Assembly: GCF_028368855.1 (NCBI RefSeq)
Contig: NZ_JAQNCY010000008.1
Location: 1-64,000 of the forward strand
Reading direction: 5' to 3'
DNA: 64,000 nucleotides
Origin: Leisingera sp. SS27
Lineage (GTDB): Bacteria; Pseudomonadota; Alphaproteobacteria; Rhodobacterales; Rhodobacteraceae
Below the pieces are notes generated by a model that saw only the letters and a list, made by a program, of their open reading frames with translations, searched no databases and was not told where the DNA came from. Of the stretch, positions 1 through 7,372 are shown one piece after another; the first letter of the stretch is position 1, and each line of letters opens with the position of its first letter. The position numbers were made by a program, and so were the translations under genes.

Positions 1-149
1 TGGCGTTCGCCTGCTTCCATTCCCAGCATTTCCATGAGTGCGGCGACGTCGGGCATGTGCTCCGCAAGCATCTTCTTCAACTTGACGTTCTCGGCCTCCA
101 GGGCCTTCAGCCTCTTGGCCTCGAACACTTCCATACCGCCATACTTCGA
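1..149 (-). pseudogene. Fragment of a second IS3-family (IS407-like) orfA, C-terminal coiled coil
   Basis: In the frame starting at 149 the minus strand encodes a peptide beginning SKYGGMEVFEAKRL and continuing through KALEAENVKLKKMLAE. This matches the helix and leucine-zipper part that follows the helix-turn-helix of IS407-group OrfA proteins (family knowledge). No start codon or helix-turn-helix precedes it, because at 149 it is joined directly to the orfB start of another element. It runs on beyond position 1. It is a truncated remnant. Confidence 0.6.
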
Positions 150-306
150 AGAACGGCGTCTGCAAGAACTGCTCGTCGATCAGCCGCATCAAGTCGAGGT
201 TCTGTTCGCTCTCCCCCTTCGGCTCGTAGTAAAAGGACGAGCGCGCGATCGACAGCAGCCTGCACTGTTGTCCGATCGACAGCTCCGGGTGGTCAGGCTC
301 GATCAT
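150..306 (-). pseudogene. Truncated IS3-family orfB (DDE transposase) N-terminus
   Basis: The minus-strand ATG at 306 opens a frame reading MIEPDHPELSIGQQCRLL, then SIARSSFYYEPKGES and LMRLIDEQFLQTPFF. This is the HTH_21-type N-terminus of IS3 OrfB transposases. After about 52 residues the expected continuation (G-V/S-R plus the catalytic DDE core) is missing and the frame runs into sequence from another IS. It follows orfA by 9 bases. It is a broken gene and cannot encode a transposase. Confidence 0.65.
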
Positions 307-314
307 GCCGCGCC

Positions 315-608
315 TCACTTCCCACCCCAAGACTTCAGCTTTCGTTCCGAAAAAGAGCTGGCCACCGCCAACTCCCCGACTTTGGCGAGAAGCTCCTTCA
401 CCTGCTTTTCGCCGATCCCGGGCTTTTTCCGGGCGCCGCGCTCAAACACACCGGAGGCGCCTTTGAGCAATGCCCGATTCCATTGATGGATCATCGTCGG
501 ATGCTCCCCGAACCGGCTCGCCAGCTCGGCTGCGGTTTCCTCGCCCTTCAGGGCCTTCAGCGCAACCTTCGCCTTGAACTCCGGCGCGTGCTGCTTGCGT
601 TTCGGCAT
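315..608 (-). CDS. IS3-family transposase OrfA
   Basis: This 97-residue basic protein begins MPKRKQHAPEFKAKVAL and has the helix-turn-helix segment ELASRFGEHPTMIHQW near residues 30-45, as in IS3-family OrfA (HTH_Tnp_1), which binds the element ends. I chose the ATG at 608 over the one at 629 because the family starts at MPKRK. The C-terminus ends SFSERKLKSWGGK. The reading frame is intact, but its partner orfB is truncated, so transposition in cis is unlikely. Confidence 0.8.
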   Translation of the reverse strand: MPKRKQHAPEFKAKVALKALKGEETAAELASRFGEHPTMIHQWNRALLKGASGVFERGARKKPGIGEKQVKELLAKVGELAVASSFSERKLKSWGGK

Positions 609-660
609 CTCTGATCTCTTTCTCCTCAAAGATCAGCAGACTGCAAACCGTAGCTTATGT

Positions 661-687
661 CAGTGTCCGAATTTCGGGGGGAGATCA
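661..687 (-). repeat. Candidate IS3 terminal inverted repeat
   Basis: Read on the minus strand from 687, the sequence starts TGATCTCCCCCCGAAATT and ends CGGACACTG, about 55 bases before the orfA start. IS3-family ends typically begin with TGA or TG, and this is where the left end would be. The matching right end is not in the window, so the call rests on position and the TGA tip only. Confidence 0.45.
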
Positions 688-753
688 GTCCTTCTCGGGT
701 TTCTTCGCCGCCACCTATGGTCCTCAGTTTTCTAAACATAGGGACGGGCAACT

Positions 754-1264
754 TCTTTGAGGGAGGCACAGGAGGTCGCCGCCGAGAGGCTGCGCCGTGC
801 TGCAGAGGTGTACCGCATCGAGGGTGAGATCCGCGGCATGGTGGCCGGCCGGCGGCTGTCGGCCCGACAAGCCTGCATCGCGCCACTGGTCGCCGAGTTC
901 GGAGAATGGCTGTAGAGCCAGCGCCACCGGATCTCCTCAAAGTCGCATTTCGTTGAGAAATTGAGCTACATCCACCGCCAATGAGATCGGCCGCAGACTT
1001 TTCTCCACGATGGCCGCGTCGAGATCGAATCTAACGCTGTCTAAAACCTGATCGGTCCGATGGTTCTGACTAAGAAGAACGCAATTTTTGCCGGTGACGT
1101 ACGGGGAAGGCGACGGCGTCTAGTGTGATGCCGCACCGTTCACCGGTACGGCAAAGATCAAGGGCGTCGAGCCCCTTACCTACCTCAAGGCCACCTTTGA
1201 AGCCATCGCTGCAGGTCACACTGCCAGTCGGCTCGACGAAATCCTACCCTGGAACTTCCAGTGA
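754..1264 (+). pseudogene. Decayed IS66-family transposase (TnpC) C-terminal half
   Basis: The plus strand encodes, in pieces, the IS66 TnpC C-terminal half: EVAAERLRRAAEVYRIEG, then ARQACIAPLVAEFGEWL, then HDGRVEIESNAV (the diagnostic DGR-EI-SN-ER region with the last catalytic carboxylate), then VEPLTYLKATFEAIAAG and ASRLDEILPW. In-frame stops occur at 913-915 and 1042-1044, and a frameshift between about 1085 and 1145 moves the reading into the frame that ends at 1262-1264. The N-terminal part is absent. It is a non-functional relic beside the IS3 remnants. Confidence 0.8.
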
Positions 1265-1314
1265 TCAAGTTGAAAGCACGGTGCTCTCCAGACGCCGCTT
1301 GCGCCAATAGTGCG

Positions 1315-1968
1315 TCACTCCGGGGCCTTCACCTTGCGCAGGTAGGGGAAAATGGTCTCGAACTCGCCGAACTTCGCCTTGGCGTCCTCGTTTGAGACGG
1401 TGGGCGGGATGATCACGTCTTCGCCGGGAACCCAGTTTGCCGGGGTGGCAACACCCTTGCCGATCGACATCTGCAACCCGTCCAGCGCCCGCAGGATTTC
1501 AGCAAAGTTGCGGCCAACTGTCATCGGGTAGGTCATCGAAAGCTTCAGCTGTTTATCCGGGCCGATAATGAAAACCGATCGCACGGTGGCGCTGTCGGCA
1601 GGGGTGCGGCCGTCGGGCAGGTAGGCTTCGGCCGGCAGCATGTCGAATGCCTTGGACACTGCCAGCCCGTCATCGGCAATGATCGGAAAACCCGGTGCTG
1701 CCTTGCCGTATTCCTCGATGTCTTTCTTCCACTTCTTGTGGTCCTCGACACCATCGACCGAAACGCCGATCACCTTGGTGTTGCGCTTGGCCCATTCTTC
1801 ACCCAGCTGGGCAACTGCCGAAAACTCGGTGGTGCACACCGGGGTGAAATCCTTGGGATGGGAAAACAGAATCGCCCAGCTGTCGCCGATCCAGTCATGG
1901 AAAGTAATCGTGCCCTGGTCGGTTTCTGCGGTAAAATCCGGGACCGTGTCGTTAATGCGCAAACCCAT
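1315..1968 (-). CDS. 1-Cys peroxiredoxin (Prx6 type, AhpC/TSA family)
   Basis: This 217-residue cytoplasmic thiol peroxidase reduces hydrogen peroxide and organic hydroperoxides. The peroxidatic cysteine is Cys45 in DFTPVCTTEF, preceded by Thr42 and Pro43, and the conserved arginine lies in TVRSVFIIG. Length and the long C-terminal extension (NWVPGEDVIIPPTVS, then the FPYLRKV region) place it in the Prx6/1-Cys branch rather than AhpC. The ATG at 1968 has a strong AAGGAG ribosome site 8 bases upstream. It is monocistronic and divergent from the aldehyde dehydrogenase gene across 267 bases that may hold both promoters. Confidence 0.93.
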   Translation of the reverse strand: MGLRINDTVPDFTAETDQGTITFHDWIGDSWAILFSHPKDFTPVCTTEFSAVAQLGEEWAKRNTKVIGVSVDGVEDHKKWKKDIEEYGKAAPGFPIIADDGLAVSKAFDMLPAEAYLPDGRTPADSATVRSVFIIGPDKQLKLSMTYPMTVGRNFAEILRALDGLQMSIGKGVATPANWVPGEDVIIPPTVSNEDAKAKFGEFETIFPYLRKVKAPE

Positions 1969-2235
1969 GGCGGTATCTCCTTGTCAGTGAAATATTGAGT
2001 CGTCTTGACTGTTACCTAAGTACTCTAACGCAACGATAAAGCAGCCGTGCAAGGAAACCGCAAAATATCACGGCGCTCCGGGCCGAAAGTGGCCATGAAA
2101 TGCCATTGACACCGCCTGCGGTAATTTGATCAAATTGCGAGGCGAAGACCCTTGCCCCCTCCGGGGCGCAGTGACAGAGTGGCCGCGAAACCGGCAAACC
2201 GGAGCCAGGAATACGTCTGAAACGGGAGTTCCCAG

Positions 2236-3675
2236 ATGATCGAGAAACGTGACTTTTACATCAACGGCCAGTGGGTCGCCCCCTCTGCCGCCAACGACTT
2301 TGAGGTGATCAACCCCTCGACCGAAGAACCCTGTGCGGTTATCTCGCTGGGTTCTGAAGACGACACCAACGCAGCCGTGGCCGCGGCCAAGGCGGCTCTG
2401 CCTGGCTGGATGGCCACCCCAGTGGAGGAACGCATCGCGCTGGTCGAGAAGCTGATCGATGTCTATGAAGCCCGCGCGGAAGACCTCGCCCAGGCGATGT
2501 CACTTGAGATGGGTGCGCCCATCGATATGTCGCGCAGCTCGCAAGTGGGTGCTGGCAGCTGGCACCTGCGCAACTTCATCGCCGCGGCCAAGGAGTTCCC
2601 GTTTGACGCACCGTTGAATGAACGCAGCCCCAACGACCGTATCATTCACGAGGCAGTGGGTGTCTGCGCCCTGATCACGCCCTGGAACTGGCCGATGAAT
2701 CAGGTAACGCTCAAGGTCGGCGCCGCCGCAGTCGCGGGCTGCACCATGGTGCTGAAACCCTCGGAACAAAGCCCGCTGAATGCAATGATCTTTGCGGAAC
2801 TGATGGACGAGGCCGGCTTCCCGGCTGGCGTGTTCAACCTCGTGAACGGCGATGGCCCCGGCGTCGGATCGCAGCTGACCACCCATCCGGACGTGGACAT
2901 GATCTCCTTCACCGGCTCCACCCGCGCAGGCATCGCCATTACCCAGGCGGCAGCACCGACTCTCAAGAAGGTGGACCTTGAGCTGGGCGGCAAGGGCGCC
3001 AACGTGATCTTTGAAGACGCCGACGAAAAGGCCGTAAAGCGCGGTGTGCTGCACATGATGCAGAACACCGGCCAGAGCTGCAACGCGCCCAGCCGGATGC
3101 TGGTCCAGAACAGCATCTATGACCGCGTGGTTGCCGAGGTGGCTGAAGTTGCTGCCAAGGTAGAGGTCGGCCCGGCAAGCCAGGAAGGCCGCCACATTGG
3201 TCCGGTTGTGAACGAGATGCAGTGGAACAAAATCCAGGATCTGATCCAGAAAGGCATCGACGAAGGCGCCAAGCTGGTGGCCGGCGGCACCGGCCGTCCG
3301 GATGGTCTGAATAAGGGCTATTATGTGAAGCCCACCGTCTTTGCGGATGTGAACAACCAGATGACCATCGCCCGCGAGGAAATCTTTGGTCCGGTGCTGT
3401 CTATCATTCCCTTTGAAACCGAAGAGGAAGCGATTGAGATCTCCAATGACACGCCCTATGGGCTGACCAACTATGTGCAGACCCAGGATGGCGCCCGTGC
3501 CAACCGCATGGCCCGTGCGCTGCGCTCCGGCATGGTGGAGATGAACGGCAAGTCCCGCTCGGCAGGTTCGCCCTTTGGCGGCATGAAACAATCCGGCAAG
3601 GGCCGCGAAGGCGGCAAATGGGGCATTGAGGACTTCCTGGAAGTGAAAGCCGTCGGCGGCTGGGCTGCCGAGTAA
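2236..3675 (+). CDS. Aldehyde dehydrogenase family protein
   Basis: This 479-residue NAD(P)-dependent dehydrogenase should oxidise an aldehyde to the acid. The ALDH landmarks are complete: TPWNWPMNQ for the cofactor and oxyanion region, FTGSTRAG in the Rossmann fold, the general base Glu249 in LELGGKG, the nucleophile Cys282 in GQSCNAPSR, and EEIFGPVL. The closest impression is of the NAD-dependent aldehyde dehydrogenases often placed beside betaine or short aldehyde metabolism. The substrate cannot be read from the sequence. The ATG has a GGGAG site 10 bases upstream. It is a single gene closed by an intrinsic terminator. Confidence 0.92.
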   Translation: MIEKRDFYINGQWVAPSAANDFEVINPSTEEPCAVISLGSEDDTNAAVAAAKAALPGWMATPVEERIALVEKLIDVYEARAEDLAQAMSLEMGAPIDMSRSSQVGAGSWHLRNFIAAAKEFPFDAPLNERSPNDRIIHEAVGVCALITPWNWPMNQVTLKVGAAAVAGCTMVLKPSEQSPLNAMIFAELMDEAGFPAGVFNLVNGDGPGVGSQLTTHPDVDMISFTGSTRAGIAITQAAAPTLKKVDLELGGKGANVIFEDADEKAVKRGVLHMMQNTGQSCNAPSRMLVQNSIYDRVVAEVAEVAAKVEVGPASQEGRHIGPVVNEMQWNKIQDLIQKGIDEGAKLVAGGTGRPDGLNKGYYVKPTVFADVNNQMTIAREEIFGPVLSIIPFETEEEAIEISNDTPYGLTNYVQTQDGARANRMARALRSGMVEMNGKSRSAGSPFGGMKQSGKGREGGKWGIEDFLEVKAVGGWAAE

Positions 3676-3699
3676 TCCTTTTGCTTTGAGATGTTGGAG

Positions 3700-3727
3700 A
3701 GCCGCCTTCCGGGGCGGCTTTCTTTTT
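3700..3727 (+). terminator. Intrinsic terminator after the aldehyde dehydrogenase gene
   Basis: A GC-rich stem with arms agccgcc and ggcggct is followed by a T-rich tract ending near 3727. It lies 25 bases after the stop codon. Confidence 0.8.
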
Positions 3728-3877
3728 GCGCCATCGTGCGCGACGGGGCGGTGCTCCCGCGCCTTCAGGCCGCCCGGCTGCGCCGGACCGCATTCTGGCT
3801 TGGGCGTGGCCCGCGCTGCGCACGGGCAGGGGACTGCTGAGCGGTGCCTGACCCTCAATGGGTGCTGAGAGTTCTGG

Positions 3878-4171
3878 TCAGAAATAGGCTCTAAGCAAGC
3901 AGATTATGGCGATTCCAGCGCCCATCGTCAGCGGAAGGCTGCGGGTGATCAGTGCCACTGCCAAAGCGGCCGCGCCTGCGGTCCATTCCTGCGGCCCGCC
4001 CTGCATCAGCAGATAGGTGACCAGAGACAGGATCAGGCAGCCTGGCAATGCCTGCAGCCCTCGGGCCCAGGGACCGTGATCCGGCAGCCTCCGGCCCAGC
4101 AGGTAACCTGACAGCCGCACTGTGAAGGTGGCGGCAGAGAGACCTAGGATCAGGGTCCACGTCTCAGTCAT
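3878..4171 (-). CDS. azlD: AzlD-type small subunit of branched-chain amino acid exporter
   Basis: This 97-residue hydrophobic protein has about four membrane segments, including a stretch beginning LQALPGCLILSLVTYLL and one beginning AGAAALAVALITRSL. AzlD proteins pair with AzlC to export branched-chain amino acids or their analogues across the inner membrane. I chose the ATG at 4171 (METWTLILG-like start after an eight-base overlap with the azlC stop) over an upstream in-frame ATG inside azlC. The overlap ATGACTGA implies translational coupling. Confidence 0.85.
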   Translation of the reverse strand: MTETWTLILGLSAATFTVRLSGYLLGRRLPDHGPWARGLQALPGCLILSLVTYLLMQGGPQEWTAGAAALAVALITRSLPLTMGAGIAIICLLRAYF

Positions 4172-4877
4172 TTCCCAGCACCCCGGCAATCGTGGCTCCG
4201 CTCAGCCCGCCCAGGATCAGCGTCCATGTGGGATCCAGGGGCGTTAGCTCCCCGGCCAGCAGCACAACAGCAACGGATCCGGCCCAGGGCAGCAGCATCG
4301 CCATGCCGCTCCACAATGAACGCAGGATGGCGATGAAGGCGGCGGTGAACGCAAAGTCCATGCCCAAGGCGCGCGGCTCGGGCACTGCCGAGGCGAAGCC
4401 TGCCCCCGCCACCGTGGCCAGCACCCAGACCGCAACCAGCCCCAAACCGCCGCCCACCAGATACCAGTAGCCCGCGGGGCGGCCGCGGCTGCGCGTGGCG
4501 TGCATTAGCGCCCAGTTCTCATCCGTGGCCAGATGCACTCCCAAGAGGATCTGCCACCAGGGGCGCCCGGCAAGCTCATCCCGCAAGGACGCGGTGATCA
4601 GCAACAGCCGCAGGTTCAGCGCGAGGCCCGCCAGCAGCGCAGCACCGGCACCTGCCCCTGCCACCAGACGTTCGACCGCGATGATCTGCGAGGAGCCGGC
4701 AAAGACGATGGTTCCCATCACCCCTGTTTGCAGCCCGCTCATCTGCGCCTGTGCAGCCAACAGCCCGAAGGCCGCCCCGTAGACGGCGACGCCTACCGCC
4801 AGCGGCACGATGTCCCGCAATCCCGCCAGCAGCTGGCTGCGGGCGGCAGGTAGAACATTCAAGTCTGGCAGGGCCAT
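4164..4877 (-). CDS. azlC: AzlC family large permease subunit
   Basis: This 237-residue integral membrane protein belongs to the AzlC/YgaZ family, which exports valine and related amino acids together with AzlD. Seen features are the opening helix after MALPDLNVL, the conserved GAAFGLLAAQAQMS and MGTIVFAGSSQI segments, and DENWALMHATRSR between helices. The start at 4877 has an AGGAG site 8 bases upstream; in-frame ATGs farther upstream lie in the operator region and lack such a site. It is transcribed divergently from the XRE-cupin regulator, which probably controls it. Confidence 0.9.
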   Translation of the reverse strand: MALPDLNVLPAARSQLLAGLRDIVPLAVGVAVYGAAFGLLAAQAQMSGLQTGVMGTIVFAGSSQIIAVERLVAGAGAGAALLAGLALNLRLLLITASLRDELAGRPWWQILLGVHLATDENWALMHATRSRGRPAGYWYLVGGGLGLVAVWVLATVAGAGFASAVPEPRALGMDFAFTAAFIAILRSLWSGMAMLLPWAGSVAVVLLAGELTPLDPTWTLILGGLSGATIAGVLGND

Positions 4878-4938
4878 TGGCAGGCTCCTCTGGAAACAGG
4901 CGAAGCGTTCATTTAAACCGTTCGCGAGGCTTCTATAC

Positions 4939-4970
4939 CGAACGAACGATTTGTTCGTCAAGTCGAACGA
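4939..4970. promoter_or_regulatory. Candidate operator between azlC and the XRE regulator
   Basis: The intergenic region contains the inverted repeat acgaac-gattt-gttcgt at 4942-4958. The heptamer cgaacga occurs three times, at 4939, 4943 and 4964. Its position between divergent genes, directly beside the regulator start, suggests the binding site of that regulator (inference). Confidence 0.5.
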
Positions 4971-4982
4971 TTGGATGAAATA

Positions 4983-5537
4983 GTGAACACATCAGCGCCC
5001 CACAAGATGATAGCCGCGGCCATCAAGCGCGAGCGCAGCCGCGCGGGAAAGTCGCTTTCCGCTCTGGCTGCCGAGGCCGGCATCGCCAAATCGACGCTGT
5101 CCCAGCTGGAGGCAGGCAACGGAAATCCCAGCGTAGAGACGCTTTGGGCCTTGGCCGCCGCATTGGATGTTCCGCTGAGCCTGCTGTTTGAAACCGAGGC
5201 GCCTGCCACCCGGCTGATCCGCGCGGATGAGGGCGAGGTGCTGGCATCGGAGCAGTCGGACTTCGCCGCCGTGCTGCTGTCCCGCAGTCCGCCGAACGTG
5301 CGGCGGGATGTCTACCGGGTGGTCATGCAGCCCGGAGAGATCCGCCGCGCCCAGCCGCATCCGCGCGGAACGGTGGAGCATATGCTGGTCTGTTCCGGTC
5401 AGATGCGCGCCGGGCCGGAAGGCCAGGAGGAGCAGCTTTGGCCGGGTGATTACTATACATATCCTGGAGACCATCCGCATACCTACGAGGCGAAACAGCC
5501 CGACACGATGTTTCTGATAGTCATGGAGGCGCCTTAA
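4983..5537 (+). CDS. XRE-family transcriptional regulator with C-terminal cupin
   Basis: This protein of about 184 residues has an N-terminal helix-turn-helix (SALAAEAGIAKSTLSQLE, followed by GNGNPSVETLWALA) and a C-terminal cupin_2 barrel (HPRGTVEHMLVCSGQM and the DYYTYPGDHPHTYEA region). Such proteins sense small molecules and often regulate adjacent exporters or catabolic genes. It lies divergent from azlCD, so control of amino-acid export is likely. The start is uncertain: GTG at 4983 has a weak GGA upstream, TTG at 4971 or ATG at 5007 are alternatives. A very short leader would place the operator over its promoter, consistent with autoregulation. Confidence 0.85.
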   Translation: MNTSAPHKMIAAAIKRERSRAGKSLSALAAEAGIAKSTLSQLEAGNGNPSVETLWALAAALDVPLSLLFETEAPATRLIRADEGEVLASEQSDFAAVLLSRSPPNVRRDVYRVVMQPGEIRRAQPHPRGTVEHMLVCSGQMRAGPEGQEEQLWPGDYYTYPGDHPHTYEAKQPDTMFLIVMEAP

Positions 5538-5544
5538 TCAGGCT

Positions 5545-6198
5545 CTAAAACTGGGGTTTCACCCGGAATTTCAGCGACTCGCCGCTGTCGGGGTGCTTGA
5601 TCCGCAGCTCCTCCGAATGCAGCATCAGGCGCGGATGCTCCAGCGCGGCGCCCGTGGCATAAAGCGGATCACCCAAAATCGGGTGGCCCAGCGACAGCAT
5701 ATGCACCCGCAGCTGATGCGAACGCCCGGTCTTGGGGGTCAGCCGCACCCGAGTGGCATCGTCCTCATACTTCATCACCCGCCAGTCGGTGACAGCAGGC
5801 TTGCCGGTCTCGTGGCAGACCATTTGTTTGGGCCGGTTCGGCCAGTCGACGATCAGCGGCAGGTCCACGGTGCCGCTGCGCGGCTCCAGCCTGCCTGCAA
5901 TCCGCGCTACATAGGCTTTCTTCGCGGTGCGTTTCTCAAACTGCATCGACAGGTGCCGCTGCGCATGAGGAGTGAGAGCAAATACCATCACGCCGGAGGT
6001 GTCGCGGTCGAGCCGGTGCACCAGCAGTGCCTCGGGGAAGGCAGCCTGGATGCGGCTGATCAGGCAATCGGCCAGATGCTCGCCGCGGCCCGGAACTGAC
6101 AATAGGCCTGCAGGCTTGTTCACCGCCAGCAGCTCTGCGTCATGGTGCAGGATCTCCAGCGGGTCCTGCGGCGGGGTGTATTCGCTTGAAACGGCCAT
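5545..6198 (-). CDS. rluA: Dual-specificity RNA pseudouridine synthase RluA
   Basis: This 217-residue enzyme converts uridine to pseudouridine in 23S rRNA (U746 type) and tRNA (U32 type). The catalytic motif HRLDRDTSG carries the nucleophilic Asp. NKPAGLLSVPGRG, DLPLIVDWPNRPKQ and GRSHQLRVHML match Escherichia coli RluA closely, including the absence of an S4 domain, so RluA proper is favoured over RluC or RluD. I chose the ATG at 6198 (MAVSSEYTPPQD) because the family starts shortly before that PPQ. It is convergent with the XRE regulator gene. Confidence 0.92.
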   Translation of the reverse strand: MAVSSEYTPPQDPLEILHHDAELLAVNKPAGLLSVPGRGEHLADCLISRIQAAFPEALLVHRLDRDTSGVMVFALTPHAQRHLSMQFEKRTAKKAYVARIAGRLEPRSGTVDLPLIVDWPNRPKQMVCHETGKPAVTDWRVMKYEDDATRVRLTPKTGRSHQLRVHMLSLGHPILGDPLYATGAALEHPRLMLHSEELRIKHPDSGESLKFRVKPQF

Positions 6199-6335
6199 GG
6201 CGGCTTGCCTACTGCGTGGTCCCGGCAAGAGCAAGCCGCGCAGCGCCGCTTTCCTGCCTGCCGTGCCTTTGCTAAATTGACACCGTCCCGGCGATCCGGT
6301 AACCGGCGCGCCTCACATACACATGGGGACGATGC

Positions 6336-7262
6336 ATGGCACGCAAACGCAAAGGGCGCGATATTTCCGGCTGGCTGGTGGTGGACAAGCCCGCGGGCCT
6401 GACCTCGACAGCGGTTGTGAACAAGGTACGCTGGGCGCTTGAGGCCAAGAAGGCCGGCCATGCAGGCACCCTGGATCCCGAAGCGACCGGCGTTCTGGCT
6501 GTTGCGCTGGGCGAGGCGACCAAGACCGTTCCCTATATCACCGATGCCTTGAAGGCATATACCTTCACCGTGCGGCTGGGTCAGGCAACCAATACCGACG
6601 ACGCTGAGGGTGAAGTGATTGCCGAAAGTTCTGAGCGCCCCACTGATGAGCAGATCAAGGACGCGCTGCTGCCCTTCCTGGGTGAGATCATGCAGGTGCC
6701 GCCCAAGTTCTCCGCGGTGAAGATCGACGGCCAGCGTGCCTATAAGCTCGCTCGCGATGGTGAAGACGTGGAGATCGAGGCCCGCCCGCTGTGGGTTGAG
6801 GAACTGATCATGCTCGATCGCCCGGACGCGGACCATGTGGTGCTGGAGATGACCTGCGGCAAGGGCGGCTATGTACGCTCCATCGCCCGAGACCTTGGTG
6901 CCGCACTAGGTTGCCATGGCCATGTCAAGGAACTGCGCCGGATCTGGTCCGGCCCGTTTGATGCGGCTGAGGACGGGATTTCACTCGAAGAGATCGACCG
7001 CCTCGCCCGCACCCCGGATCTGGACGCCTATTTGCGCCCGTTGGAGGAGGGGCTGGCTGACCTGCCCGAGGTCAAGTGCACCCCCGAAGGGGCTGTGCGG
7101 CTGCGCAATGGCAACCCGGGCATGGTGATGCCCAATGATGAGGTTGAATACGGCGATGAGGCCTGGGCCTCGCTCGACGGTCATGCGGTTGCGGTCGGCG
7201 TCTACAAATCCGGAACCCTGCATCCCAGCCGCGTCTTCAATCAGGACAGCAGCGCCGGTTAA
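6336..7262 (+). CDS. truB: tRNA pseudouridine(55) synthase TruB
   Basis: This 308-residue enzyme makes pseudouridine 55 in the T-loop of tRNAs. [13 protein letters not shown] opens the domain, and the catalytic Asp47 sits in [13 protein letters not shown]. The motif I region and [16 protein letters not shown] are present. The C-terminal part ([10 protein letters not shown] onwards) is the TruB C-terminal domain. In many bacteria truB sits near rpsO in the nus-infB-rbfA-truB-rpsO cluster. Here RTX and DUF1643 genes separate truB from rpsO by about 3.3 kb, as if inserted between them (inference). Confidence 0.95.
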   Translation: MARKRKGRDISGWLVVDKPAGLTSTAVVNKVRWALEAKKAGHAGTLDPEATGVLAVALGEATKTVPYITDALKAYTFTVRLGQATNTDDAEGEVIAESSERPTDEQIKDALLPFLGEIMQVPPKFSAVKIDGQRAYKLARDGEDVEIEARPLWVEELIMLDRPDADHVVLEMTCGKGGYVRSIARDLGAALGCHGHVKELRRIWSGPFDAAEDGISLEEIDRLARTPDLDAYLRPLEEGLADLPEVKCTPEGAVRLRNGNPGMVMPNDEVEYGDEAWASLDGHAVAVGVYKSGTLHPSRVFNQDSSAG

Positions 7263-7298
7263 CAAAGCGTATCTTTTTGGGTCAGCTGCGTTGACCGG

Positions 7299-7318
7299 AT
7301 GTTTCGCGCGCGAAACAT
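7299..7318. repeat. Perfect 20-bp palindrome
   Basis: The sequence atgtttcgcgcgcgaaacat is perfectly self-complementary. It lies between the convergent ends of truB and an RTX gene, so a promoter-operator role is unlikely. It resembles the ParB site parS (half-sites tgtttc and gaaaca) but with a six-base rather than four-base centre. Confidence 0.6.
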
Positions 7319-7372
7319 TTGGGCAGTAGAGCTGACCTAATATCCTTGGGGGGGGGTGTTCTGCGGTCTTAC

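Larger units (their letters stand above)
1..687 (-). mobile_element. IS3-family element remnants, chimeric
   Basis: Reading leftwards on the minus strand, this stretch starts at a candidate IS terminal sequence near 687, then carries an intact-looking orfA, the start of an orfB, and an abrupt switch near 149 into a piece of a different IS3-type orfA. All pieces lie on the same strand. IS3 elements normally have orfA and orfB overlapping by a -1 frame; here orfB starts 9 bases after orfA ends. The element is not functional inside the window because orfB is cut. The far end lies outside the window. Confidence 0.75.

Noticed and set aside
2500-3858. Long frame antisense to the aldehyde dehydrogenase
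   Set aside because: It is a shadow of a well-supported gene with no recognisable domain.
7299-7318. A parS site
   Set aside because: The half-sites match, but the centre is six rather than four bases, so it was listed only as a palindrome.
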